This document shows positions 9,835-19,938 of a DNA stretch of 32,500 nucleotides, piece by piece (position 1 is the stretch's first letter; every line of letters begins with the position of its first letter). A program made the position numbers and the translations under genes. The notes beneath the pieces were generated by a model, which saw only the letters and a program-made list of their open reading frames with translations, did not search any database and was not told where the DNA came from. Origin of the DNA: Chromera velia (lineage: Eukaryota > Sar > Chromeraceae); contig JAHBMJ010001780.1 in assembly GCA_018398765.1 (NCBI GenBank), positions 57,378 to 89,877 of the forward strand, read 5' to 3'.

Positions 9835-10422
9835 CTACCATGGTGACAGAGTGACAGAAGCGGGTGCGGGTTTCACCTTCTGCTCACTTTTGCCGTGTGC
9901 AAACTTGCACAGACTCCCGAAATTGCCTGAAAGCACGAAGAAGAAAAAGGAAAAGTCGGAGATTACACAAAGGATGCTCGTGAAAGTGAAAAAGGGATTT
10001 TTTCTTAGCAACGAGCCGTTCTTTCTCAGATTCACAGCAAAAAAGCTTTGGAAGCAAAGGGAAATAGTCTTTCTTGCCGTCTCCGTACCCGATGGACTTA
10101 CAGTGGCCTCGAAGGAAATGACGGCACAGTTTGGTCTTTCGGAGGCGTGCATAAAGGTCTTCGTAGGACCCCCTCACTTCCGTGCTCGGTACTCAGTCAG
10201 AGCGGGAGACCTCTCCTTCAAAAACAGTTAGGAAGTGAAAGAAAGCTAGCTCGAATGGGGGAAAGATCCCTCCCGTCTCGCAGTATCCCCCCCTCCCTCG
10301 ATTTGTCAGAGCATTCCACCGGTTCTGGACGGTCTTTCTGTTTCTCCCACGTACAGACATGTACCTTGAGGGTTCGTGGATGCATAGCACGTCCCAGCAT
10401 GTACAGGCGTTCCTACAAACCC
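9835..10422 (-). CDS. CCCH zinc-finger protein, partial (three exons seen)
   Basis: Exons on the minus strand: 10422-10365 (acceptor TTGTCTCACAG, donor AAG|GTACAT), 10191-10102 (donor T|GTAAGT) and 9926 to a stop at 9837-9835 (acceptor TGCTTTCAG). Phases agree. The joined zinc finger reads KTKLCRHFLRGHC then NFGSLCKFAHG: Cys-x7-Cys-x5-Cys-x3-His, the exact CCCH spacing, preceded by the usual (R/K)KTKLC lead. Such fingers bind single-stranded RNA and usually act in mRNA decay, processing or translation. An intron splits the second Cys codon (T|GC). The first exon and ATG were not found; a minus frame at 10917-10552 may include them. The 3' end could also be spliced further (AAAA|GTGAGC near 9889). 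The zinc finger is secure, the gene ends are not. Confidence 0.7.
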
Positions 10423-10959
10423 CTGTGAGACAAGGAAGGTGAAGATAGGCGAAGAAATTCGAGAGATTGTTTGAGGGAGATATGACTATGCACATCCATG
10501 CACCGGTCGAAGAAAGTGATCAAGAAATTCTTGTGCCGCGGAAATAACTTTTCAAGGGACTTCGCACGGAGCAAACGAGCCCCGGCCGGAATTAAAACGT
10601 ACACCGGAAAACATGTTTTTAAAATTTGGCTCTTTCAGAAATGCAGGTGCTGGGGGCAGCTGGGCGGCTGAGTCCGTGCCAAACAGTCTCTGTACGTCTC
10701 CTTGTTTGGCTCTCCTAAGAAGACTGTCAATCGCTTGCTCGCTCGACCAGGTATTTGACCGGACTTGCGTTCCAATTAGTTCCAATGCCAGGTAGAAACG
10801 TTCTGTTCCTTTGCTGTTACGTGTTACATTGCGTAGTTGGCACTTCTGTTTAAGGCAGACGGGAGCCAAATCTGGGCACCTCCGGCTCATATAGACTGGT
10901 GTGTTGGTGTCGCTCACAGCGTTAGATCAGGGAGACAAACTGGAGAGCACTTCAGAAGG
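10423..10959. promoter_or_regulatory. Spacer between the CCCH gene and the EGY-like gene (probably divergent promoter region)
   Basis: Contains a 121-codon minus-strand frame (10917-10552) ending FNSGRGSFAPCEVP that could be the 5' part of the CCCH gene, and the 5' UTR of the plus-strand gene. No clear TATA element was seen. Confidence 0.35.
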
Positions 10960-12200
10960 ATGGTTACAAGCTGGCAGCTGTTTTGTGTGGTGTTTCTTCT
11001 GTCCTGCGCCCTCAGTGTTTCTTTTCTCAAGGGAATTCCTTCGGACACCTCCTCCGTTCAGCGCGTCCGTCTCCATCGCACCACCAACACCCCCGCACTC
11101 CGCCGTCCTGTGCTGAGCATAATTAGAAGCGAGGCAGATGACAAGGAAAGTCCTGTCACTACCGACGGGCAAACGCCCTCCCCCGTAGACCCGTATGCAG
11201 ATTTGAAAAACTCCCATGATCCTGAAGTGATGCGAATGGAGGCTGAAAGAGAGAGGCTGTTGAAAATGGCCGCCGCCTTACGAGAGCAAGTACAGGTGGA
11301 TAGCGACCAGTTGACCCAGCAGATGGCGCAGAGAAGGGAACAGTCAGATAGGGAGACTGCAGAAGTGATTAGGCAACTGCAGGAAACCTCCGCCTCCCGT
11401 CTTCCGGGCGTTGTAAAGAAGTTGCTGGAGGATGGAAAGCTAACGGAGGAGACGTTGCTCCGCATTGATGTCATGCAGAGAGAATCGCCATCTACCGAAA
11501 AACCCGAGTGGGTCTTCTTGGAAGATTCCATTATCCGAGCAGTGCAGTCAGTAGATCCAGAGAAAGCCCGGAAATTCACCCGGGCCATAGGGACGAAAAG
11601 GATGGAAGAGGGATTACCAGACCTTATTTCTGATTCCTCCTCGACAGGGGGAGAGGCGATTGAGGAACCGCTTGCCGAAGATTTGAGGGCTTTGCTGATG
11701 CCCTGGACCAGGGATCCGGAGGCAAAGAATGATACCAATGAGGATGGAGGTTTCAGTCTCAGAGACTTTGTCACAGGCATCATCCCGTTTTGGCTACCCC
11801 AACAGATTAAGTTCCGAGTTGAGCGAAGAAGGCCGGAAGGCGCGAACAACCAGACATTTGGTTCGCTGTTTAGGCCGCCAGTCGGTGCCGATGGAAGGTT
11901 GTTTGGTTTGGACCTAGACTCGGTCAAAAAATTCTCAAAGGATGACATCAATTTTCTTCGCTCCAAAGTGGTCGAATGCGGGTTCGATACTGACATGACG
12001 AGGGAGTCTGCTTTCGCTCTCTGCTTCCGGGGATCACCTGATGTCTGTCGGTTTTTCTTTTTTTTTTTTCATCTATCTGATGGTTTCTTTTCTTTCTTTC
12101 TTCTGTTTCTCTAAGATTGTGACTGTGTGCGTTGCTTTCCGATAGGTGGATCGATACTGTAGTCTTTTCCTTGATACCGGTTGCCGCTGGAATGTGGGTG

Positions 12201-12231
<31 letters not shown>

Positions 12232-14660
12232 CTGTGTGTCTCTGTGTGTCTGTGTGCGTCTGTGTGCGTTGTACTTGTTTCTGGTTGGTCTTTTGAAGCG
12301 GGTCGGGTCTTCTCGTGCTCTTCACCGCGATGCCCCTCGCTTCCAGTGGTGATACTTTTTTTCCGGCACTCTATCCACCTGTCCGCAGCCCGCTTTCTCT
12401 CTGTATCTTTTTTCATCTGTTCAGTGTCTGTCCGGGTTGAGACTGCCGGTGATGAGACAGACATGTGCTCAGACTGATCTGTCTTCTCAGCTGTTTGCCA
12501 TGTGGATCAAGCCTGGTTTTCCCTCCGCAATCTTTCTTTGAACGGTACGCGTACAGCAACAAACTGCAATATAGTCGAGATTTGACTGATTCATGCCGCG
12601 TTTATGTTTTCTTCTCTTTTCTTTTCTTGCCTTTCTTTCCTCCAAGCAGAGTGACAAGGAAATAGATTACGCGGAGTTGAAAAAAAAGTTTGCGGAGTTG
12701 CGCAAGGCCGTGGAGGAGAACGAAAGGACTCGGGATGTTGGCCTGTACCTGTTCCGAGAGGGTGACCTCACACCGGACCCCACTAAAGGCCCGCAAGAAG
12801 TCATCGCAGAGGGCATGTCCCCTTTTCGACCTTGTGTATTGGCTCTGTTGAAACCGGCGTTTGGAGAGAACGCGGCGACCTGGTGGAATAATCCATTCGT
12901 CAAGGTGAGCTGGAGACAGAGAGCCCTGCATGCAAGTGATCGTGCCAGGGGAGTGTTTGGGTGGACCTCAGAGATTGAGGTGCAGCAGCTGTGGGTGAAG
13001 GGGGTGATCGCGCGATCCTTGTTGCTTGCTTTACTCGAGAAACAGATGCACGTCTTTCTGTTTTTTGCCTGTCTCCTCACTTCATCCCTCCCTACCTTGC
13101 GATGCTGATGGAAGGAGGGAAGGATCCAATGACAGACCGGAAGAGCAGTTCCTGGGATCCTCTTCTTCCATTGCAAACACACAAATTACAACAAAAAATA
13201 AAAATGGGGGTTTGCAGGTTGTTCCACTCTGAGTGTATATGTGTGAGTGAACGAATTGGACTAAATGCAGGTGATCGCAAATATTTTCACGATTTTTTTC
13301 TGGGGCAAGGGACTTTTTGATGGTCAGTTGAGCTGGAAGTAGTTGGGCAATTAATTCCCTTGGGGTATGAAAGGAGTGAGATTGGCGGGGGGGCTTTTTG
13401 AGAGAGAAGGGAAGAGTTGAGATAGATGGGAAGCGGGTTCGGAATGATCGTCTGTGCTCTTTCTCTTTCAGTCATTCTTCTTCTTCTATTTGTTTATCTG
13501 TCTGCCTCCAAGAAGGACAGAAAAACAGAATAAGTCGGTCTGTCTGCAGGTCTGTCTTTTTCATTTTCTTCTTCATGGGGCCCGTCTCATTTTCTGCTTT
13601 CTTCTCTCTTCGGGGAGGGAGCGCGATCTGCGTGCCAAAAGGCTGGTTGGTTGCATCGGGAAGCCTTCATGCAAAAATGAATTTCTTTCGTGAATGCATT
13701 GGTGTTCCTTCCTCACTTTTAAGTTCAGCTGCTGTTCGTACTAGATAAGGATGAGAAAGTAAGTATGATGAAACGTGAGTGTGAATGAGTTGAATGAATG
13801 CAGGGGCACTGCTGACAAATCCGGAGAACTTCATTACCGCCCTCGGCCCGCCCGTTGTCGGTGTGATTGCCATTGGGGTGGCTGTGTTGATTGCGGCGGT
13901 GAGGTACCTGACTCACACGGCAGTCGCGTCTTCAAAGGGGGCGAAGTTGACGACGCCCTTGGGGATCGGGTGGGATGTTCTGGGGTTTTTGGGGTTTCAT
14001 TTCGAGCCGGACTCGGTGATTGAGAGTTGGGATGAGATGTTCGACATTTGCGTGTCGGGCATTTTGGCCGGGTTTGTCTTGTCGGCTGTTGGGATGGTGG
14101 TGGGTATGGGTCAGACAGTGGGGGCGGACATTGATGTAGCAGGTGGGTGGCCTTTGGTACCTGCGTCTTTCTTCCATAACAATCTTCCGCTTGGCATTCT
14201 AACCACCCTCTTTGACCCGTCTCTGATCTCTCAACCTCAGAATGTGATGGTGCCGATCTCCCCTTTGTTGTTTGGCAGTTGGTGGGGATTTTTGGGAACT
14301 GCGTTGGCGGGATTGCCCTTTTCTGCGTCTCCAGGGGGGCGTATGGCATCGGCATCTTTGGGGGGGTCACTGCCGGGTCTTGTGGGGCAATTGCCGGCAA
14401 TTGTGTTTTTCATTTCAGGGTTTTTGAATGAGGACCCGGTGGCACTCTATTATTCCGCTATTGCGGCATTCTTGATTGGGTTTGAAAAGCCGTTTCTGAA
14501 AGACAACATCAGTCCAGTGGGTCCTGTCAGGCAGAGTATTTTCTTTCTCACAGCCCTGGTTTCCATCCTCACCTGCCTGCCGTTTGACATGTTTGTGTCT
14601 CTCCAAACTAGTGATCCGCAACAACTACAGATGATGAAAGCGTTGGGAGGCGGTGTCTGA
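10960..14660 (+). CDS. EGY/S2P-like plastid membrane protein lacking all protease motifs (pseudoprotease), 748 aa
   Basis: Four exons: 10960-12042, 12650-12904, 13271-13322 and 13804-14660. Donors are GTCTGT, GTGAGC and GTCAGT; every phase fits and the sum is 749 codons. The ATG at 10960 is preferred over an in-frame ATG at 10837 because it starts a clear signal peptide (MVTSWQLFCVVFLLSCALS), followed by an Arg/Ser/Thr-rich stretch like a transit peptide. Residues about 85-140 look like a coiled coil. The soluble domain before the membrane part (FSKDDINFLRSKVVECGFDT to the CFRG segment) matches the pre-membrane region of plant EGY proteins. The membrane part has about seven hydrophobic segments in EGY order. 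The S2P zinc site HExxH is replaced by THTAV (residues 500-504), and the NxxPxxxxDGxR motif reads AGLPFSASPGGR, with Asp changed to Pro640. A proteolytic role is therefore excluded; EGY3 of plants is a known non-protease precedent. Likely site: plastid membrane. Confidence 0.85.
12194..12290 (+). repeat. (GT)n microsatellite in intron 1 of the EGY-like gene
   Basis: GT repeats grading into TCTGTGTG repeats, in the sense direction of the host intron. Confidence 0.85.
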
Positions 14661-15540
14661 CATGACGCCAGGCAGGCAGGCAGGTCAATAGCAGCAGCTG
14701 TGTGAATCGATGAGAGAGAGGGGGTGACAGGAATTAAGGGTAACAGAGAGAGAGAGAGAATCGAAGGCCGAACGAACGGTCTGGATGGAAGAGCTTTCGA
14801 AGGTTCCCTGGGGGGTCATGTTAAAGGAACGAATTAAAAGAGAGGACAGGACAGGAAAGGGATCGCGCGCGAAGGATGGAGAGAGGAAGCGCTGGCTCTT
14901 TCTGATTTTTTTTTTGTTTTCCTCTCCTAGCTCCCCGTCCTGACTCCTTGATTTCACACTCATGTGTCGTCCGGTAGGAAAAGAAAGAAGCTGGCTGGCC
15001 ACGCTGGCCCGGCCTGCTTTTCTGTTTCGCTTCATTCATTCGCAGTATCATTTGAAGATGAACACAGTCAGACACCGACACAGGAAAAAAAAGGAGGCGA
15101 CAGAGAAAGAGTCAGCCAGCTCTGTCCCTAGAAGTCGCTTGTTTTCAATTGACCTCATTCATTCATCCACTTATTCCTTCATTCTTTTCGAGCATTTAAT
15201 TCGTATGCCATCCCGCCAATAATCCGCATGTTTTCTGCATGCTTGTGTTCCGTGATCTCTGTATGGGAGGAAGAGTCCCAAAAGCGATCTGAGTGACTGC
15301 ATGTTTGCATGCTGACCATTCGTTCGTTCGTTCTCTGTCTCTCTCCCTCTTCCGTTCAACCCTTCGACAAGAAGATTCTGGTCGATTGTTCAATCTGAGA
15401 GGCGGTCTCAGAGACTCCGTCGAGTACTGGTTGGTCCAGAAGCCGCGGCCTCACGGCCGGCCGCCTAGCCGGCCACTTAACTTATTTATCCACTGCATTG
15501 CCATGCATGTTGGGCATGCAGGCGATCATGCATGTTTTCG
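14661..15540. other. Downstream spacer of the EGY-like gene
   Basis: Contains (GGCA)n just after the stop, GA-rich and CATT-rich tracts, and at 15440-15540 a GC-rich, self-complementary segment (CCGCGGCC, GGCCGGCC, CATGCATG, GGGCATGCAGG). No convincing exon. Confidence 0.4.
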
Positions 15541-16400
15541 ATCGAACACGATGTCCGGGATCATATCCCTCCCTGCAAATCTTTAATCTAGTCTTTAATT
15601 TTATAAACCCTAATGGACCCTATAAAAGTGTACAAAAAAATGTATTAAAAAATAATATAATGATATCAATTTTATCAATCTTCAATTTTTTTTATAGATT
15701 TCCTTTTTTTGTAAACTATGCGGAGTTGAAAAATGAAACTAAGTCTTAAACTGACAACACTTATAATTACTAGCTTATTAAAGTTAAATCAATATGTATA
15801 TGAGCACTAGTAATTTGAACTTTTAACTTTTTATATTTAATTAAAAATAATTTAAACAAAATAAATAGATAGATTGATTCTTTCGAAGCCGCCTAAGAAG
15901 CCGCATATTAGATATTCGGCATTGGGGCGGGGGCGCCGGGGGGCCAATCCGGCAGACATAAATCTTATCCCATCCTATAGCTAGTGATCTATACAATAAC
16001 AATTAGTATCTTTTTTTTTCCAATGCCGAAGTTCGGAAGTTGCTGAAGTAGCCGAACTTCTCAATCAATCGGTCAATCAAAATCAATCTAGTCAATTATA
16101 TAGAAATATTGCTAGAAATATTGCAATGTGCCTAGCTAACAACGTGCTAATGACCTAGAAAATGACGTTTAAACAGAAAAAATCCAAAATCAATTGAATT
16201 TATGAATGAATGAATGAATGAATGAATGAGTTAACTAAGCTGGCGGAGCCTAGCTCCTGGCAGTCCATGCATGCAATTATACAAATTATAAGGAAAACAA
16301 GCTAGAGAATAAAGGTCAAAACATGGTAGTACCACCGCAGTAGATCACCATGCCTATATTGGATCACTTGCAATTAACATTCGCAACGGCCATCGATGTG
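15541..16400. other. AT-rich block with an inverted repeat and (AATG)n
   Basis: Strongly AT-rich, with a short GC-rich insert at 15885-15955. An 11-bp inverted repeat, TTCGGCATTGG at 15915-15925 and CCAATGCCGAA at 16020-16030, spans about 115 bp. A (GAAT)n run lies at 16203-16230. Nothing looks coding; it may be a decayed insertion. Confidence 0.4.
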
Positions 16401-17235
16401 CATCGACCTGCTCAAAGACGGGACGCAGGCAGCGAGGTGGCCCATCCTTTCTCCTGTCTGTCCGTCTTCTATAGGTGGAGAGCGGCAGCAGCTGACGACT
16501 CATGCATGCCCTGTCTGGGGTGTAGATGAGCTGGGCAAATGAGGTGAGATGGATTGATGAATGGTTTCTAGCTAGGTGCAGAAAGAGCGCGATTGAACTT
16601 GGTGGACAGTGGGTGCAAACGTCAAATGCGAAAGAACGAGCCGCGACGTTATGAGGATATGTGTGTGCGTTTTTGTGTGTATGTGTACGTTTACGTCTGT
16701 GAGGAGGTGGGGGGGTGTCGAGACAGCAGACAACTGGTGGGCGGGAACAGCCGAGAGAGAAGGCTGAAAGGATCACTGGAGTGACTGCACTTTCCTCCGA
16801 GAGAGGAGGGAAGGAAGAAAGAAAGAGTGAAGAGAAAAGCAGGTGCGTACACTTTCATGAGACCGTAGATCGAGGATCGACAAGCAAGGAAGCAATGGAG
16901 GAGGGAAGCGCCGTGTCCTCCGGCCTTGCCGTCCCTCCCGTCCTCCCTCACACCCCTCCGTCAATTCATCGATCGTCACAGAAAGAGAGCCAAATGTGAA
17001 TTCGTGTTTCCCCCCACATCCCCCCTATATCACCTTCTTGAACTTTCTTTCTTCGCGAAAACTACACAACTCCCTGTCCTTTTGGTCTGTCTCCGCAGAC
17101 CCTCTAACCCGACGCAGCGCGGTGCCGTCCAAACTTATCGCGAAAAAGGGGTGAATGACTGATTGATTAATTAATTGATTGACGGACTGATGGGAGAGAA
17201 AGCGAAAAAAGGAATTCGATAGTCGATTTTCGCCT
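16401..17235. other. Spacer between convergent genes, one weak exon candidate
   Basis: A very good plus-strand acceptor (GTCTGTCTCCGCAG, ending 17098) opens a short frame reading SNPTQRGAVQTYREKGVND to a TGA at 17160-17162. A possible donor (AAAT|GTGAAT, 16997) would join it in phase to an upstream frame with MEEGSAVSSGLAVPP. No family recognised; it may be a small plus-strand gene or chance. Confidence 0.25.
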
Positions 17236-17525
17236 TCAGGGGCCCAAGTAGGCTGCGACTGGTTGCGGGGGCGGCGCCTCCTCCTCCTCCTCATTGCACC
17301 CACACGCAATGTTTTGTGCTATGCGCTCCATGTCCTCCTCGAATGACGCAAACTCCTCAGGCTCCTCACTGCAGCAGATCATGATTCTCCGAACAACCCA
17401 GTAGAAGAAGCCAACGACAACAGCAAGAACCAGGGCCCCAAAAAGGAACAGAGGAAGACTCAGCAGCGTGTTTGTGATGTACCTGCACACACACACACAC
17501 ATACACATACACACACACACACACT

Positions 17526-17569
<44 letters not shown>

Positions 17570-18534
17570 ACTTCCATGCACACAAACATGACCGCGAGCG
17601 CGTACAGATTTTGTTAGTCAGTTCACATCCTCCCTGTCTCTTCTCCCTCCATCTTTTCGTACTCGAATCGAATTGAGGTGCACAATTGATTGACCAAACG
17701 CGGCTGGAAAAAAGACCCGCAATCCCTCCCACGCATGATCCCATGCACTCCCCCCACTGACTGACTGACCCCATTGTGTCTGTGAATGCGTTTGTGGTTC
17801 TCATGCCGAGAATGTAAACGCACAAGAAGGGCATAATGCCCTGGATGAGGAAGGCGGTGAGGAACAGAGAGACGTGAAAGCGCTTCACGATCTTGGGTGT
17901 ACACAGCGATCGTTTAGGCACAGACACGGTCCAATCCAGGTTGAAGGGAAAATTGTACACGGTCAGGTCGAGAACCTGCATGCATCCATGCATGCATGCA
18001 TGCAGACAAAGACATGTGATTCGATACGCATTCAGGTTCATCTGTATGAATTCGATCCTCCATTTTGAAAAGAAAAACTTCAATCGACTTTCTGAGCATG
18101 GAAAAGTGACGCTGAAGGTGAGAAGTCTCTCTGTGTTTGTCTGGCGGTGTCCTGAGACCTTCACTCAGTCTAGCGCGCGGGCGCACCATGCTCAGTATGC
18201 GTGCTTGATCACTCAAACGTTCCCCCCGCACTACATGCATGCACACCCATAAACATCACGCACACATTTCAATCGGACTTGCGCTCCCCTCCCCCCCCTC
18301 TCACCCGAAAAAACAAGGAGCCCACAGGATCGTTCAAACGGACACACGTACCTCATAGATCATGTTGTCGATTTCTGTGATGAACACCAGAGCCGTGGCG
18401 TTCAGAATGACCTGCAGAAGGAGAGGGAGGGAGGAAGGAAGGAATGCAGAAAGACGGATTGTGTTGTCCGTTCCCTCTCTTCTCAAAACAGACTGACAGA
18501 TCTGATTTCATATTACATTTCTTTCCAGAAAAAA

Positions 18535-18593
<59 letters not shown>

Positions 18594-18595
18594 CA

Positions 18596-18627
<32 letters not shown>

Positions 18628-19681
18628 GCTGACTGACCGCGTCCATGGCCTCCTGTTCGAGCAGATACTGAGTGCCCACCTTCCCCAACGCCGACGTGAC
18701 CATCGTGCCGATCAACTGCAGGAAGGAGAATGGACAGACAGACAGACAGACAAACGGACAGACAGACAGACAGACAATCAAGGGAACGAACGGTGCATGG
18801 TAAGGTCAAGAGAGAGAGAATGGGGAACCATTAACACATCGAAACAACAGCAGAAGAACAATGAATTCACCACAAGAATGCATCATCTGAATACAAACGC
18901 GTCACGTCAGTGCCGTCCCGTTTCCGTCACCCAACCAACCGAATTGGTAAAAAAGAATCCCTCCCCCTCCATTTCAATACTCCTCCCCGCCCCATGGTAT
19001 GCTATTGTGTCCCTTTAAAGAAACGGAGGGGGGGACTCAAGTGAGTGCAACAGAACAAAAGACGACAAAACAAACAAGGCACTCATCCATCAAAATCCAC
19101 GAAAGGCCTCACCCACCCACCCCACAGCCACTCAGTAGGACTTTTCATTTGACTGAGGGTGTGAAGCACTGTCGACACATTATCTCTTCCTATACAGACA
19201 CTCAAAACAGACTGAACCAATTACTCACGCCCAGCGAGCCTGCTGCCCAGACACGCATGCAGGTACCTACCTACCTGCAGAGGGACGACGACCAGGCACA
19301 GGTCACAGTCGAAAGCGCGGACTCCGAGGACTGGAAGAGAGAGCCAAAATCCCTCCAAACGACTTGAAATCTCTTTCGCAAGAGACAGACCTGCCATCCA
19401 GCAGAAAGAAAGAAAAAAGACACAAACAATCGCAGGGGTTGAAAGGATGCATCGACACATAGAAAGCAGAGGTGATGGGGTTTAGTAAGAATCAGATAGA
19501 CAGAAAGAGCAAAAGCGTGGAGTAGCGGGAGAAGAAATACGAACGCTCAGTGACGCAGAGGGAGCGAACCCCCTCTTTTCACTCCATCTCTTCATAAACA
19601 CAACCGAGAAATCACACAGACAGAGAGAGAGAGAGAGGAGACCATTTGAATTTCAACACAGACAGACAGACTATATCGTCT

Positions 19682-19713
<32 letters not shown>

Positions 19714-19904
19714 CCGACCGAAGAGAAGGATACCCAACAGTTTGGTCATGTTCACCACCGCCCTGTGTTTGGTCAGGTTGTCCATGTTCTCCTGCATCAC
19801 CTCTTGCCGTCTCGTCCAGAACCAGGAGAAGTCGCCCACCTGCAGCAGGTAGAAAGAAAGAAAGAAAGAAAGAAAGAAAAGAAAGAAAGAAAGAAAGAAA
19901 GGAA

Positions 19905-19938
<34 letters not shown>

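Noticed and set aside
11058-11996. 312-codon minus-strand frame
   Set aside because: Antisense shadow of exon 1 of the EGY-like gene; Ser-rich, no domain.
13729-13774. A 46-nt candidate exon (LLFVLDKDEK...) for the EGY-like gene
   Set aside because: It fits the phase but leaves a 29-nt intron before 13804. The 52-nt exon at 13271-13322 fits phase, splice signals and the expected membrane helix better.
17460-18164. 234-codon minus-strand frame taken as one ORF
   Set aside because: It contains a real exon (17975-17770) but also reads through introns, including (CT)n(GT)n; the spliced model is used instead.
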